This document shows, piece after piece, positions 1 to 5,181 of a stretch of DNA of 10,317 nt. A model generated the notes under the pieces. That model saw nothing but the letters and a program-made list of their open reading frames with translations. It was not told the origin of the DNA and made no database searches. A program made the translations under genes and the position numbers. Every line of letters starts with the position of its first letter. Positions within the stretch are counted from its first letter, which is position 1. Source of the stretch: Candidatus Woesearchaeota archaeon (GTDB lineage: Archaea > Nanobdellota > Nanobdellia > Woesearchaeales > JACRKL01); NCBI GenBank assembly GCA_016219795.1, contig JACRKK010000064.1, forward strand, positions 1-10,317, given 5' to 3'.

Positions 1-248
1 AAATTGAAACAACTGATGTTGAGAATTTCAATGGAATAATTCGTGAGCGTGTTGGCAGATTTGTGCGCCGCACAAAATGCTACGGCAAGAAAACCGAGCG
101 CGTCAGCAACGCGCTCAGCGTATTCCAATTCTACTGGAATATCATGAAACCTATCAACGAAAAACTGACACCAGCAATAATCGAAGGACAAGCAACCAAA
201 GTCTGGACATGGGGAAATTTTCTTCATACAAAATTAAAGTATCTTTAG
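1..248 (+). CDS. IS1-like family transposase, C-terminal fragment cut by the window edge
   Basis: The reading frame is open from the first full codon at position 3 to a TAG at 246-248, giving about 81 residues. It reads ETTDVENFNGIIRERVGRF, then VRRTKCYGKK and a helical tail ending in KLKYL. The VENFN..IR..VGR.VRRT pattern matches the last catalytic block of IS1-like DDE transposases. There the glutamate (GAG at 21-23) is the third acidic active-site residue and the following Arg/Lys-rich helix ends in a K-x-Y/F-x-K motif. The enzyme would cut and join DNA at the element ends. No start is visible because the gene begins outside the window. Whether the whole gene is intact cannot be judged. 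Another DDE family with a similar C-terminus is possible. Confidence 0.65.
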   Translation, partial: IETTDVENFNGIIRERVGRFVRRTKCYGKKTERVSNALSVFQFYWNIMKPINEKLTPAIIEGQATKVWTWGNFLHTKLKYL

Positions 249-260
249 TAAGACACTACC
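1..260 (+). mobile_element. Right end of an IS1-like insertion sequence (left part outside window)
   Basis: The segment carries the last part of a transposase gene. Just after its stop codon, the sequence ending ...AGACACTACC at 260 abuts sequence that codes for an unrelated membrane protein. Read inward, the putative right terminal repeat would begin GGTAGTGTCTTA, and a GG start resembles many IS1-family ends (known of the family). The left end and target duplication are not in the window, so the exact boundary is inferred from the change of coding content. It could lie a few bases to either side of 260. Confidence 0.55.
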
Positions 261-455
261 GATATTGCATTTGTCCTCACCGGATGTGTGCTCATAACTT
301 TAGTCGCCATCGTGCTTGTCGGTGTAGACCTCTGGTCATTCACAAGACCTACGTTCCTTGGCATTCCGCTCTGGCTGCCGTTTTTTGGAGGCATCATCAC
401 TATCCTTGTCGTAAGAATTACAGAAACCTTTGTTGAAATAGAACAGAAACGCTAG
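252..455 (+). pseudogene. Small two-helix membrane protein, 5'-truncated by the IS insertion
   Basis: After the transposase stop and an in-frame TAA at 249-251, the same frame stays open for 67 codons to TAG at 453-455. The translation is clearly protein-like and membrane-spanning. From codon 261 it has one hydrophobic stretch (DIAFVLTGCVLITLVAIVLV), a short WSFTRPTFLGIP loop, a second hydrophobic stretch (LWLPFFGGIITILVVRI) and a charged tail ending EIEQKR. No ATG is present and no promoter is visible, so the original start was probably removed by the insertion. The loop, G-I-P, helix pattern faintly recalls small DUF3311-type membrane proteins, but this is a weak resemblance. Its stop overlaps the stop of the convergent PPC gene by 4 bases. 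A GTG at 288 could allow a shortened product. Confidence 0.55.
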
Positions 456-886
456 AAGCTGACGATGTGTGTTCCTAGTTCTTTATTGTACGTGCGCGCT
501 GCCTTGATACCTGCAATCTCCATTACCACTGCCTCAACGCCCACGTAAACTTTACTGTTGTCCCGCACACAACCAACGATGGCCTGCTCATCCCTGCCAA
601 ATGCAGCATGGAGATGGACAACGGGCTTGTCGTTCTTCTGGATGATGGTGCCAAAACCAAGAATCTCCCTCGCTTCCTTGAGTGCTTTGAAATTAGGAGT
701 AGGAGGCACTTCTGAGAATTTAGGGCCTGCAATAATAGATGCCTTATCGCTTCCTCCAAGAAGATGTACCACTGCAGTCTTTATCTTCTCCTTGACGGCA
801 AGCATACGCAATGCCTTCATAATATCTTCTTTATGATCCAGCCGCACAAAAAATAACCGCCCTAACTTTGCCTGCCTGTATTGCAT
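452..886 (-). CDS. PPC domain (DUF296) protein, predicted DNA-binding
   Basis: This is a single-domain PPC/DUF296 protein of 144 residues, the usual size for stand-alone archaeal and bacterial members, which form trimers. In plants and some prokaryotes the domain goes with DNA-binding or regulatory roles; the function here is unproven. Visible hallmarks are an N-terminal strand (KLGRLFFVRLDHKEDIMKAL), a central segment with H41, the conserved PVVHLHAAFGR (H91 and H93) and a following VGC block, then the closing GVEAVVMEIAGIKA. Many family members have GGH where this protein has VGC, though a GC variant is, I believe, common in archaea. I place the start at the ATG at 884-886: a TATA-like box (CTTTAAAAAG, minus strand, 911-920) lies 25 bases upstream, fitting a leaderless mRNA. 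An in-frame ATG at 932-934 would add 16 residues but lies upstream of that box. The gene is divergent from the MEMO gene. Confidence 0.85.
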   Translation of the reverse strand: MQYRQAKLGRLFFVRLDHKEDIMKALRMLAVKEKIKTAVVHLLGGSDKASIIAGPKFSEVPPTPNFKALKEAREILGFGTIIQKNDKPVVHLHAAFGRDEQAIVGCVRDNSKVYVGVEAVVMEIAGIKAARTYNKELGTHIVSF

Positions 887-910
887 AGAACCACTGGAGA
901 ATAGAAACCG

Positions 911-920
911 CTTTTTAAAG
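911..920 (-). promoter_or_regulatory. TATA-like box for the PPC/DUF296 gene
   Basis: Reading the minus strand, CTTTAAAAAG ends 24 bases before the ATG at 886. That is the usual archaeal box A to transcription-start distance, so transcription should begin at or next to the start codon. No Shine-Dalgarno site precedes that ATG. Confidence 0.5.
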
Positions 921-932
921 ATTTTGGAAAAC

Positions 933-940
933 ATTTATAA
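933..940 (+). promoter_or_regulatory. TATA-like box for the MEMO gene
   Basis: ATTTATAA ends 23 bases before the ATG at 964, with a purine/A-rich BRE-like stretch (GGAAAAC) just upstream. This spacing predicts a leaderless transcript starting at the ATG. The two divergent promoters share the 77-base spacer with the PPC gene. Confidence 0.6.
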
Positions 941-963
941 CGTCTCTGCCCCTGCACACGCGT

Positions 964-1827
964 ATGGCAAGGGAAGCAATCGTTGCAGGCACGTTTTATG
1001 CAGGAACAAAAGATACACTCCTCAAACAGATTAAAGGATGCTTTATCTCACCCTTCGGGCCGAAAGTGCTGCCCCGTCCATTAAAGAAGGCAATGCTTAA
1101 GGCAGCCATTGTGCCCCACGCAGGATACCAGTATTCAGGTCCAGCAGCAAGCCACATCTTCAGACGCATGGCAGAAGGGGTGCTGCCTGACACGATTATT
1201 ATTCTTGGTCCAAATCACACGGGGCAGGGAATCACCTCAACGCTGCTTGACAATTGGCAGACTCCCCTGGGAACTGTTTCCGTAGACCAAGAGATCGCAT
1301 CCTTCCTCATCCAAAACTCCTTTTTGCGGGATGACAAATTTGCCCATCTGCAGGAGCATTCCATAGAAGTCATGCTCCCCTTCCTCCAATACATCTACCA
1401 TGAACAAGAAAAAGCACTGAGAATCGTGCCCATCGTCGTCTCATCACCCCTCTACCTCCAAAAGCTTGCAGAGGTCATCAAAAAAATTCTTGCCCAGAAA
1501 AAAAATATCTGTGTGCTTGCAAGCTCCGACTTCACCCACTATGGAATTTCCTATGGATTTGCTCCGTTCAGCGAGCATGTGCAGGAAAACATCAAACATC
1601 TTGACATGGAAGCCATCGAACACATCCAAAGAAAAGACGCACTTGGATTTTTGCAGTATGTCCGACAGAGCGGCGCAACCATCTGCGGCTACCTTCCCAT
1701 TGCAGTCCTTCTTGAGACGTTTAAGGAAGATCCAACACATCCGGAACTGTTAAGCTATTACACCTCTGCACAGATTTCAAAAGATGACGAACACAGCGTC
1801 AGTTACGCTGCCATTGTATTTGAGTAA
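964..1827 (+). CDS. MEMO1 family protein (AmmeMemoRadiSam system protein B)
   Basis: This 287-residue protein has the size and motif order of the MEMO1 family, whose fold matches class III extradiol dioxygenases (LigB-like). Conserved blocks are PHAGYQYSG (H52), LGPNHTG (H85), EHSIEVMLPFLQ (residues 131-142), ASSDFTHYG (D189, H192) and a late ATICGYLP block with C241. In human MEMO1 the equivalent His/Asp/Cys residues line a metal-binding pocket. Archaeal copies often occur near AMMECR1 and a radical SAM gene, hence the system name, but neither partner is in this window. The enzymatic reaction of archaeal members remains unsettled. The ATG is supported by a TATA box 24 bases upstream and by the start MAREAIVAGTFYAG, which matches the usual N-terminus. 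All the pocket residues I can name are present, so it should be functional. Confidence 0.93.
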   Translation: MAREAIVAGTFYAGTKDTLLKQIKGCFISPFGPKVLPRPLKKAMLKAAIVPHAGYQYSGPAASHIFRRMAEGVLPDTIIILGPNHTGQGITSTLLDNWQTPLGTVSVDQEIASFLIQNSFLRDDKFAHLQEHSIEVMLPFLQYIYHEQEKALRIVPIVVSSPLYLQKLAEVIKKILAQKKNICVLASSDFTHYGISYGFAPFSEHVQENIKHLDMEAIEHIQRKDALGFLQYVRQSGATICGYLPIAVLLETFKEDPTHPELLSYYTSAQISKDDEHSVSYAAIVFE

Positions 1828-1920
1828 GCACCAGAAGAGTCAAGAGAAATCACTCATAATGCTTGCCAGATATAACAAATGGGATACATCCCTTATGTCT
1901 GGCATTTGTATTTGAGTAAG
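1814..1920. repeat. 15-bp direct repeats flanking the hairpin
   Basis: TTGTATTTGAGTAAG occurs at 1814-1828, where it encodes the MEMO C-terminus and stop, and again exactly at 1906-1920. The two copies bracket the hairpin at 1865-1903. The second copy is non-coding. The likely origin is a local duplication or an insertion that copied the gene end. Confidence 0.6.
1865..1903. repeat. Imperfect inverted repeat (hairpin) after the MEMO gene
   Basis: GCCAGATATAA pairs with TTATGTCTGGC (one G-T pair), enclosing a second stem GGGAT/ATCCC with a tiny loop and a five-base bulge on the left side. It lies 37 bases after the MEMO stop and 48 before the NFACT start. It may act as a 3'-end mRNA structure or be the relic of a small palindromic insertion. 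It is not followed directly by a T-run; the T-rich stretch at 1921-1926 comes 17 bases later. Confidence 0.5.
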
Positions 1921-1921
1921 T

Positions 1922-1930
1922 TTTTTAAAA
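1922..1930 (+). promoter_or_regulatory. TATA-like box for the NFACT gene
   Basis: TTTTTAAAA ends 21 bases before the ATG at 1952. This favours 1952 over the in-frame ATG at 1937, which would lie only 6 bases after the box and could not be transcribed from it. Confidence 0.5.
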
Positions 1931-1951
1931 AACCCTATGTTAGTCTGCCCC

Positions 1952-3067
1952 ATGAAAACACAAATCTCCGCACTCGAACTCCATTACCTCCTGGCTGAAC
2001 TACAACCCATCGTTGGTGCAAAGGTAAACAAAGTATATCAACCAGGCGCAAAGGAGCTGCTTTTACATCTCCATCACGCAAGCAAAGGCAAGCTTTCGCT
2101 GAGGATACTGGTACCTAACATCCTCTATCTCTGCTCAGAAAAACAGGACAACCCCGAGCGTCCGCCTGGCTTTTGCATGCTGCTTCGGAAACTCTTAGAC
2201 AATGCGCGCCTAAAGGCCATCACCCAGATAGGTTTTGAGCGCATCGCCTCTTTTACTCTGGAGACCAGAGAAGGCCAGATTGAACTGGTGGTGGAACTCT
2301 TCAATAAAGGCAACATCATCTTAGTCAAAGAAGGCACCATCCTTGGCGTCATGGAACAACAAAACTGGAGTGACCGGACGCTGAAAAAAGGAGAAAAATA
2401 TCAGTATCCCACCACCAAATACAACATCCTGACATTAACAGAAGCAGAACTCTCCGAGCTCTTTGCAACAACAGACCAGGACAGTCTGGTGAAATGCCTG
2501 GCACATGACTTAGGTCTTGGTGGCTTCTATGCAGAAGAAGCATGTTTTCGTGCAGGAGTGGACAAAAAAATCTCACCCAAAACAGCCAACACAAAAAAAC
2601 TGATTACAGCACTCCATGCACTCACCCATGCGCAGCCTGCACCTGCTGTCTACCGTACAGGAAACAAGTTGGAGATCTTGCCGTTTGCACCTGTACAGCC
2701 GGTTAGCGAAGACATGCAGCCAATGCCGTCCTTCAACGAAGCGATTGACCAAATCTTCTCGCAGCTTCTGGTACAGGAAAAGTCCACAACACAAAACAAG
2801 ACCTATACTACTAAAATAAACAAATGGCAGACTATGATCACAGAACAAGAGCAGCAGGTAGAAAAACTCAAGCAACAGGCAGAATGCTATACAGAGCAAG
2901 GCGAAAAGATTTACAAAAACTACAAGCTTCTGGCAGACATCCTCTCACAATTGAACGCTGCGCGGGCAAAGCACACCCTATTAGGAATCAAAGAAAAGCT
3001 CAAAGGCCACAAGCTCATAAAAGAAGTCAATGCCAAAGACAAGAGTGTGGTTGTCGAGATACAGTAA
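1952..3067 (+). CDS. NFACT-family ribosome quality control protein, short form lacking NFACT-R
   Basis: The product is 371 residues, against roughly 550-700 for full-length RqcH/Rqc2/Tae2 proteins, which bind the obstructed large ribosomal subunit and recruit tRNA for C-terminal tailing. Domains visible: NFACT-N at about 1-135 (VGAKVNKVYQPG, PPGFCMLLRKLL, IGFERIASFTLE, LVVELFNKGNIIL); a helix-hairpin-helix-like segment at 183-206 (HDLGLGGFYAEEACFRAG); and a coiled-coil arm at about 285-345. The chain stops at VVVEIQ, where full-length proteins continue into the second coiled-coil helix and the NFACT-R (DUF814) domain. No NFACT-R coding follows in any frame; instead a new promoter begins. B. 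subtilis RqcH has D97-R98 at the tRNA-contact site; here E96-R97 stands there. The start at 1952 is chosen from the TATA box and family alignment (MKTQISALELHYLL). The protein could work with a separately encoded NFACT-R protein or be a diverged RQC factor. Confidence 0.85.
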   Translation: MKTQISALELHYLLAELQPIVGAKVNKVYQPGAKELLLHLHHASKGKLSLRILVPNILYLCSEKQDNPERPPGFCMLLRKLLDNARLKAITQIGFERIASFTLETREGQIELVVELFNKGNIILVKEGTILGVMEQQNWSDRTLKKGEKYQYPTTKYNILTLTEAELSELFATTDQDSLVKCLAHDLGLGGFYAEEACFRAGVDKKISPKTANTKKLITALHALTHAQPAPAVYRTGNKLEILPFAPVQPVSEDMQPMPSFNEAIDQIFSQLLVQEKSTTQNKTYTTKINKWQTMITEQEQQVEKLKQQAECYTEQGEKIYKNYKLLADILSQLNAARAKHTLLGIKEKLKGHKLIKEVNAKDKSVVVEIQ

Positions 3068-3070
3068 AAT

Positions 3071-3076
3071 TTATAA
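3071..3076 (+). promoter_or_regulatory. TATA-like box for the LysM lipoprotein gene
   Basis: TTATAA within AAATTTATAAG ends 25 bases before the ATG at 3102, fitting a leaderless transcript. It begins only 3 bases after the NFACT stop codon, so the two genes are adjacent but probably separate transcription units. Confidence 0.6.
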
Positions 3077-3101
3077 GACTGGATAAAGTCCCCCAGAATC
3101 C

Positions 3102-3839
3102 ATGACAGGCCATGACTTAGGGGACCTCGCTGAAGCTGCACTGCAAATGCCAGTTAATCGAAGAAGAGTGCTAGGGCTATTGGGATTAGGTGCGCTTGCT
3201 GTTGCCCTCAGCGGCTGTGCTGGTACATCTATCAATCCCACCTTAGGTGAGCCAAAAGATAATGAGGGGGAACATCTTCTCATGGACGAAGTTATTGGCT
3301 TCAATGGAAGAATCACTGAGAAAGGGGAATGGAACCATCCCAAAGAAAACGGAGGCCACCAGTATTATTTCAAGGCAAAAGGAAACGGTTATTATTTCCA
3401 GACGGCAGTTGATAAGAAAGTGTGGGACGCACATCACGTTGATGAAAAGGTCCACATCACCGGTAAATACCATTCAACCCCTCAGGCAGGCACCAACGAT
3501 TCTCCATTCAATATCAGAGATACTACCCTGAGCATACCGTGGTCTAATAATTATGACAACCCCCAAAATCTTGGCCCTTTCACCTATCAATCAGGTCATG
3601 CGTTCAACCATACCTGGAGCTACAGAATCAAGAACGGCGATACGCTCTCAGCTATTGCACAGGATTTTAATATCCGTGATATAGAACACCATCATCCTGT
3701 CCTGCGCTTGCCTCTTGGAGAAATCATCACTCAGAAAACTACTGATTATTTCTGGCTCAAAAAAGGGGATAGATTCATCCCTGCGCATGCCCAAAGGCTG
3801 CAACCTGGCGAGATGCTTTATCTTATCATCCCCCGTTAA
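3102..3839 (+). CDS. Predicted Tat-exported lipoprotein with C-terminal LysM domain
   Basis: This 245-residue protein starts with a cytosolic lead and then a twin-arginine run (residues 20-22, NRRRVLGLLG). A hydrophobic core follows, then a lipobox-like LSGC with C39 as the likely lipidated cysteine. This is the layout of a Tat lipoprotein signal. The middle (about 58-145) is rich in beta strands, with VIGFNGRI, YYFQTAV and EKVHITGKYH; this recalls an OB-fold, which is inference. The C-terminus (174-244) looks like a LysM domain: YRIKNGDTLSAIAQDFNI, then, after an insert, LQPGEMLYLIIPR. LysM modules bind N-acetylglucosamine-containing glycans such as peptidoglycan or chitin, which most archaea lack. 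The ligand might be a surface glycan or the cell wall of a host or neighbour. The start is set by the TATA box 26 bases upstream. It has its own promoter and no clear operon partner. Confidence 0.75.
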   Translation: MTGHDLGDLAEAALQMPVNRRRVLGLLGLGALAVALSGCAGTSINPTLGEPKDNEGEHLLMDEVIGFNGRITEKGEWNHPKENGGHQYYFKAKGNGYYFQTAVDKKVWDAHHVDEKVHITGKYHSTPQAGTNDSPFNIRDTTLSIPWSNNYDNPQNLGPFTYQSGHAFNHTWSYRIKNGDTLSAIAQDFNIRDIEHHHPVLRLPLGEIITQKTTDYFWLKKGDRFIPAHAQRLQPGEMLYLIIPR

Positions 3840-3848
3840 GAGAAAAAC

Positions 3849-3856
3849 CTTAAATA
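3849..3856 (+). promoter_or_regulatory. TATA-like box for the helical-repeat membrane protein
   Basis: CTTAAATA ends 23 bases before the ATG at 3880. It starts 9 bases after the stop codon of the LysM lipoprotein gene. The placement argues against using start codons inside the preceding gene. Confidence 0.55.
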
Positions 3857-3879
3857 CCACCACACCTGTAGAAGGTGGC

Positions 3880-4797
3880 ATGACAGAACTTTCCAAGTTC
3901 ATGAAAAAAGAGCTTGCCACCTATATTGAGCAGGAAATGGACAAGGGCCATACCCTTACATCTGTCAGAAGCGCATTGCTTCGGGCAGGCCATCATAAAG
4001 ACCTTATTGACGCTATCATCACCCTTCTCAAGAAACATAATATGGACTTCTCCAAAGTGCTGGAAGAGCCCATCCATTATCCACCGCTCCAGAAAACGAT
4101 TTATTATGACCTGGTGAACTCCATCGTCAAATATACTGAGGACCAGCTGTCAAGGGGATATTCCCTTGAAGAAATCAAAGAGCGGCTGTATGCCTACGGT
4201 CACAGGCACGATACCGTAGAAGCAGCCATTAAGACTGTACAGGGAGATGATCCCCTTGCAAAAATCCCCAAAGACGAAACACAATTTTTCAAGAAAATGG
4301 CCCCAGCCCTTACCTTCTTTATTTTGCTTGCAGGACTCTTGGTATTCCTGCTCTACATTGCCATAGCAACCGGAACAGAAGTGCAGATCATCCTCCTTGC
4401 GTTCTCGCCTGCCATTCTTAGTCTGGTGTTTTCAAGGGCGGCACTTGCCTATCTCACCCCGCGCTTTATGGTGTGGTTGATTCCCATCCTCTTTACAGGT
4501 GGGTTTTATTACCTTACCACAACTCAGAAAAGTGCGCTTGTTGAGAATCTGCAGATTCCCGAACTGACGGGCCTAAATTTTGGCATCTCGCTGGTGCTTG
4601 TGGGCATCCTCTATGTTCTTCTGCCAGCTGCAACACCTATTCACAAAAAACCAAAACCGGAAAACATCCAGGGAAAAAAGCAAGAGAACAAGAAACAAGG
4701 ATCACCGCTTGCAAATGAACAGAAAACGGTTGCGCCTTTAGCACAACCGCGGCTCTATAAGATGTCTGCGTCTGGCCGTGACCCTGTATTGCCGTGA
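3880..4797 (+). CDS. Membrane protein with two N-terminal helical repeats and four membrane helices
   Basis: The family is not one I can name. The 305-residue product has two related helical units. Unit one is about 11-50 (ELATYIEQEMDKGHTLTSVR, then ALLRAGHHKDLIDAII). Unit two is about 79-120 (VNSIVKYTEDQLSRGYSLEE, then LYAYGHRHDTVEAAI). Both share the pattern of a helix, G-H/Y-T/S, I/V-R/K, then L-x-x-x-GH-x-x-D, ending in a helix. Such units recur in proteins of small-genome archaea and are probably protein-protein contact modules (inference). Four hydrophobic segments follow at about 143-163, 168-187, 196-212 and 232-250. The C-terminal tail (255-305) is Lys/Gln-rich and probably disordered. 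The longer reading frame opens at 3715, but that would overlap the lipoprotein gene. The ATG at 3880 has a TATA box at the right distance and is preferred. Confidence 0.75.
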   Translation: MTELSKFMKKELATYIEQEMDKGHTLTSVRSALLRAGHHKDLIDAIITLLKKHNMDFSKVLEEPIHYPPLQKTIYYDLVNSIVKYTEDQLSRGYSLEEIKERLYAYGHRHDTVEAAIKTVQGDDPLAKIPKDETQFFKKMAPALTFFILLAGLLVFLLYIAIATGTEVQIILLAFSPAILSLVFSRAALAYLTPRFMVWLIPILFTGGFYYLTTTQKSALVENLQIPELTGLNFGISLVLVGILYVLLPAATPIHKKPKPENIQGKKQENKKQGSPLANEQKTVAPLAQPRLYKMSASGRDPVLP

Positions 4798-4813
4798 GAG
4801 TTTCTGTATTCCC

Positions 4814-5047
4814 TCATTTTTCTGCAAGCAGCATAGCTGTTTCTGTCCGTAAATCATCTAAAGAGTATCCTGTTTTAAAGCCATGTTCCACTAAATAGTG
4901 CTCCATATCCCAGACAGTCAGTTCTGCAATTGATGCTGCTTGTGTAAGGGTTATTCTGCCACCCCTATAATCTTCTGCAGCTTTCTTTTTCATGTGCTCC
5001 TTGTACCCAAGAACAATGAGTTTCCTAAGAGTACTGCTCCTATCCAA
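4814..5047 (-). CDS. UPF0175-like antitoxin-type protein, N-terminus uncertain
   Basis: This short protein (77 residues from a TTG at 5045-5047) matches the UPF0175 pattern: DRSSTLRKLIVLGYKEH, then a basic link, AAEDYRGGRITLTQAASIAE, TVWDMEHYLVEHGF and a tail ending YSLDDLRTE. UPF0175 proteins are VapB-like antitoxins, with an N-terminal DNA-binding ribbon-helix-helix followed by a helix that typically contacts a PIN-like toxin such as DUF3368 proteins. No toxin gene is adjacent. The frame is open upstream only to an in-frame TGA at 5078-5080, so the first strand and part of the ribbon-helix-helix seem missing. The upstream continuation starting at a possible ATG (minus strand, about 5104-5106) is broken by that stop. 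It may be a decayed orphan or start at TTG. An internal ATG at 4991-4993 with AAGGAG just upstream is another possible start. It converges on the membrane-protein gene, with 16 bases between their stop codons. Confidence 0.6.
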   Translation of the reverse strand: MDRSSTLRKLIVLGYKEHMKKKAAEDYRGGRITLTQAASIAELTVWDMEHYLVEHGFKTGYSLDDLRTETAMLLAEK

Positions 5048-5094
5048 AACTTCTTCCCTGCTTAAAGTTTCAGTTTGTCAATCGAAAACCGACC

Positions 5095-5142
5095 CTGCGT
5101 TTTCCATTGAACCACTAGTGAACACACTAGTGGAAAACGCAG
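5095..5142. repeat. Nested inverted repeat with two CACTAGTG palindromes (operator-like)
   Basis: Perfect 12-bp arms CTGCGTTTTCCA (5095-5106) and TGGAAAACGCAG (5131-5142) enclose CCACTAGTG, AACA, CACTAGTGG (5112-5133). The inner part is itself a perfect 9-bp inverted repeat with a 4-base loop. CACTAGTG, a self-complementary octamer, thus occurs twice with start points 12 bases apart (5113 and 5125). The element sits in the divergent spacer between the UPF0175-like gene and the four-cysteine protein gene. It ends where the latter's TATA-like box begins. It could be an operator for a ribbon-helix-helix regulator, or a cruciform/hairpin. Confidence 0.75.
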
Positions 5143-5150
5143 ATTTTAAA
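5143..5150 (+). promoter_or_regulatory. TATA-like box and ribosome binding site for the four-cysteine protein
   Basis: ATTTTAAA predicts transcription from about 5173-5176. AGGTGAT (5169-5175), a good match to the archaeal anti-Shine-Dalgarno, lies 6 bases before the ATG at 5182. The box directly follows the inverted repeat, so binding there could block TBP or polymerase access. Confidence 0.45.
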
Positions 5151-5181
5151 GAAGAAGCCAGCCAAAAAAGGTGATGCGTTG

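Noticed and set aside
77..436. 119-residue plus-strand ORF across the transposase end and the downstream sequence
   Set aside because: It is out of frame with both the transposase and the membrane-protein remnant, crosses the apparent element boundary and has an irregular His/Arg/Cys-rich composition. The other frame reads as real protein on both sides.
887..934. Longer start for the PPC protein at the ATG at 932-934
   Set aside because: The extra 16 residues fall outside the domain, and the TATA-like box at 911-920 would lie inside the gene. The ATG at 886 fits the box spacing and the family length.
1865..1903. tRNA or small structured RNA
   Set aside because: The hairpin lacks cloverleaf arms, an anticodon loop and a T-loop motif. 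It is only a bulged stem of about 39 bases.
2573..2899. 108-residue minus-strand ORF within the NFACT gene
   Set aside because: It is Cys/Leu-rich antisense sequence opposite strongly conserved NFACT coding, with no promoter or ribosome site.
3715..3879. Upstream extension of the helical-repeat membrane protein
   Set aside because: It would overlap the coding region of the LysM lipoprotein, and its residues are the shadow of that gene. The TATA box at 3849-3856 points to the ATG at 3880.
4992..5174. 60-residue plus-strand ORF over the antitoxin-like gene and the inverted repeat
   Set aside because: It is antisense to the better-supported UPF0175-like gene, and its translation of the palindromic region is repetitive with no family resemblance.
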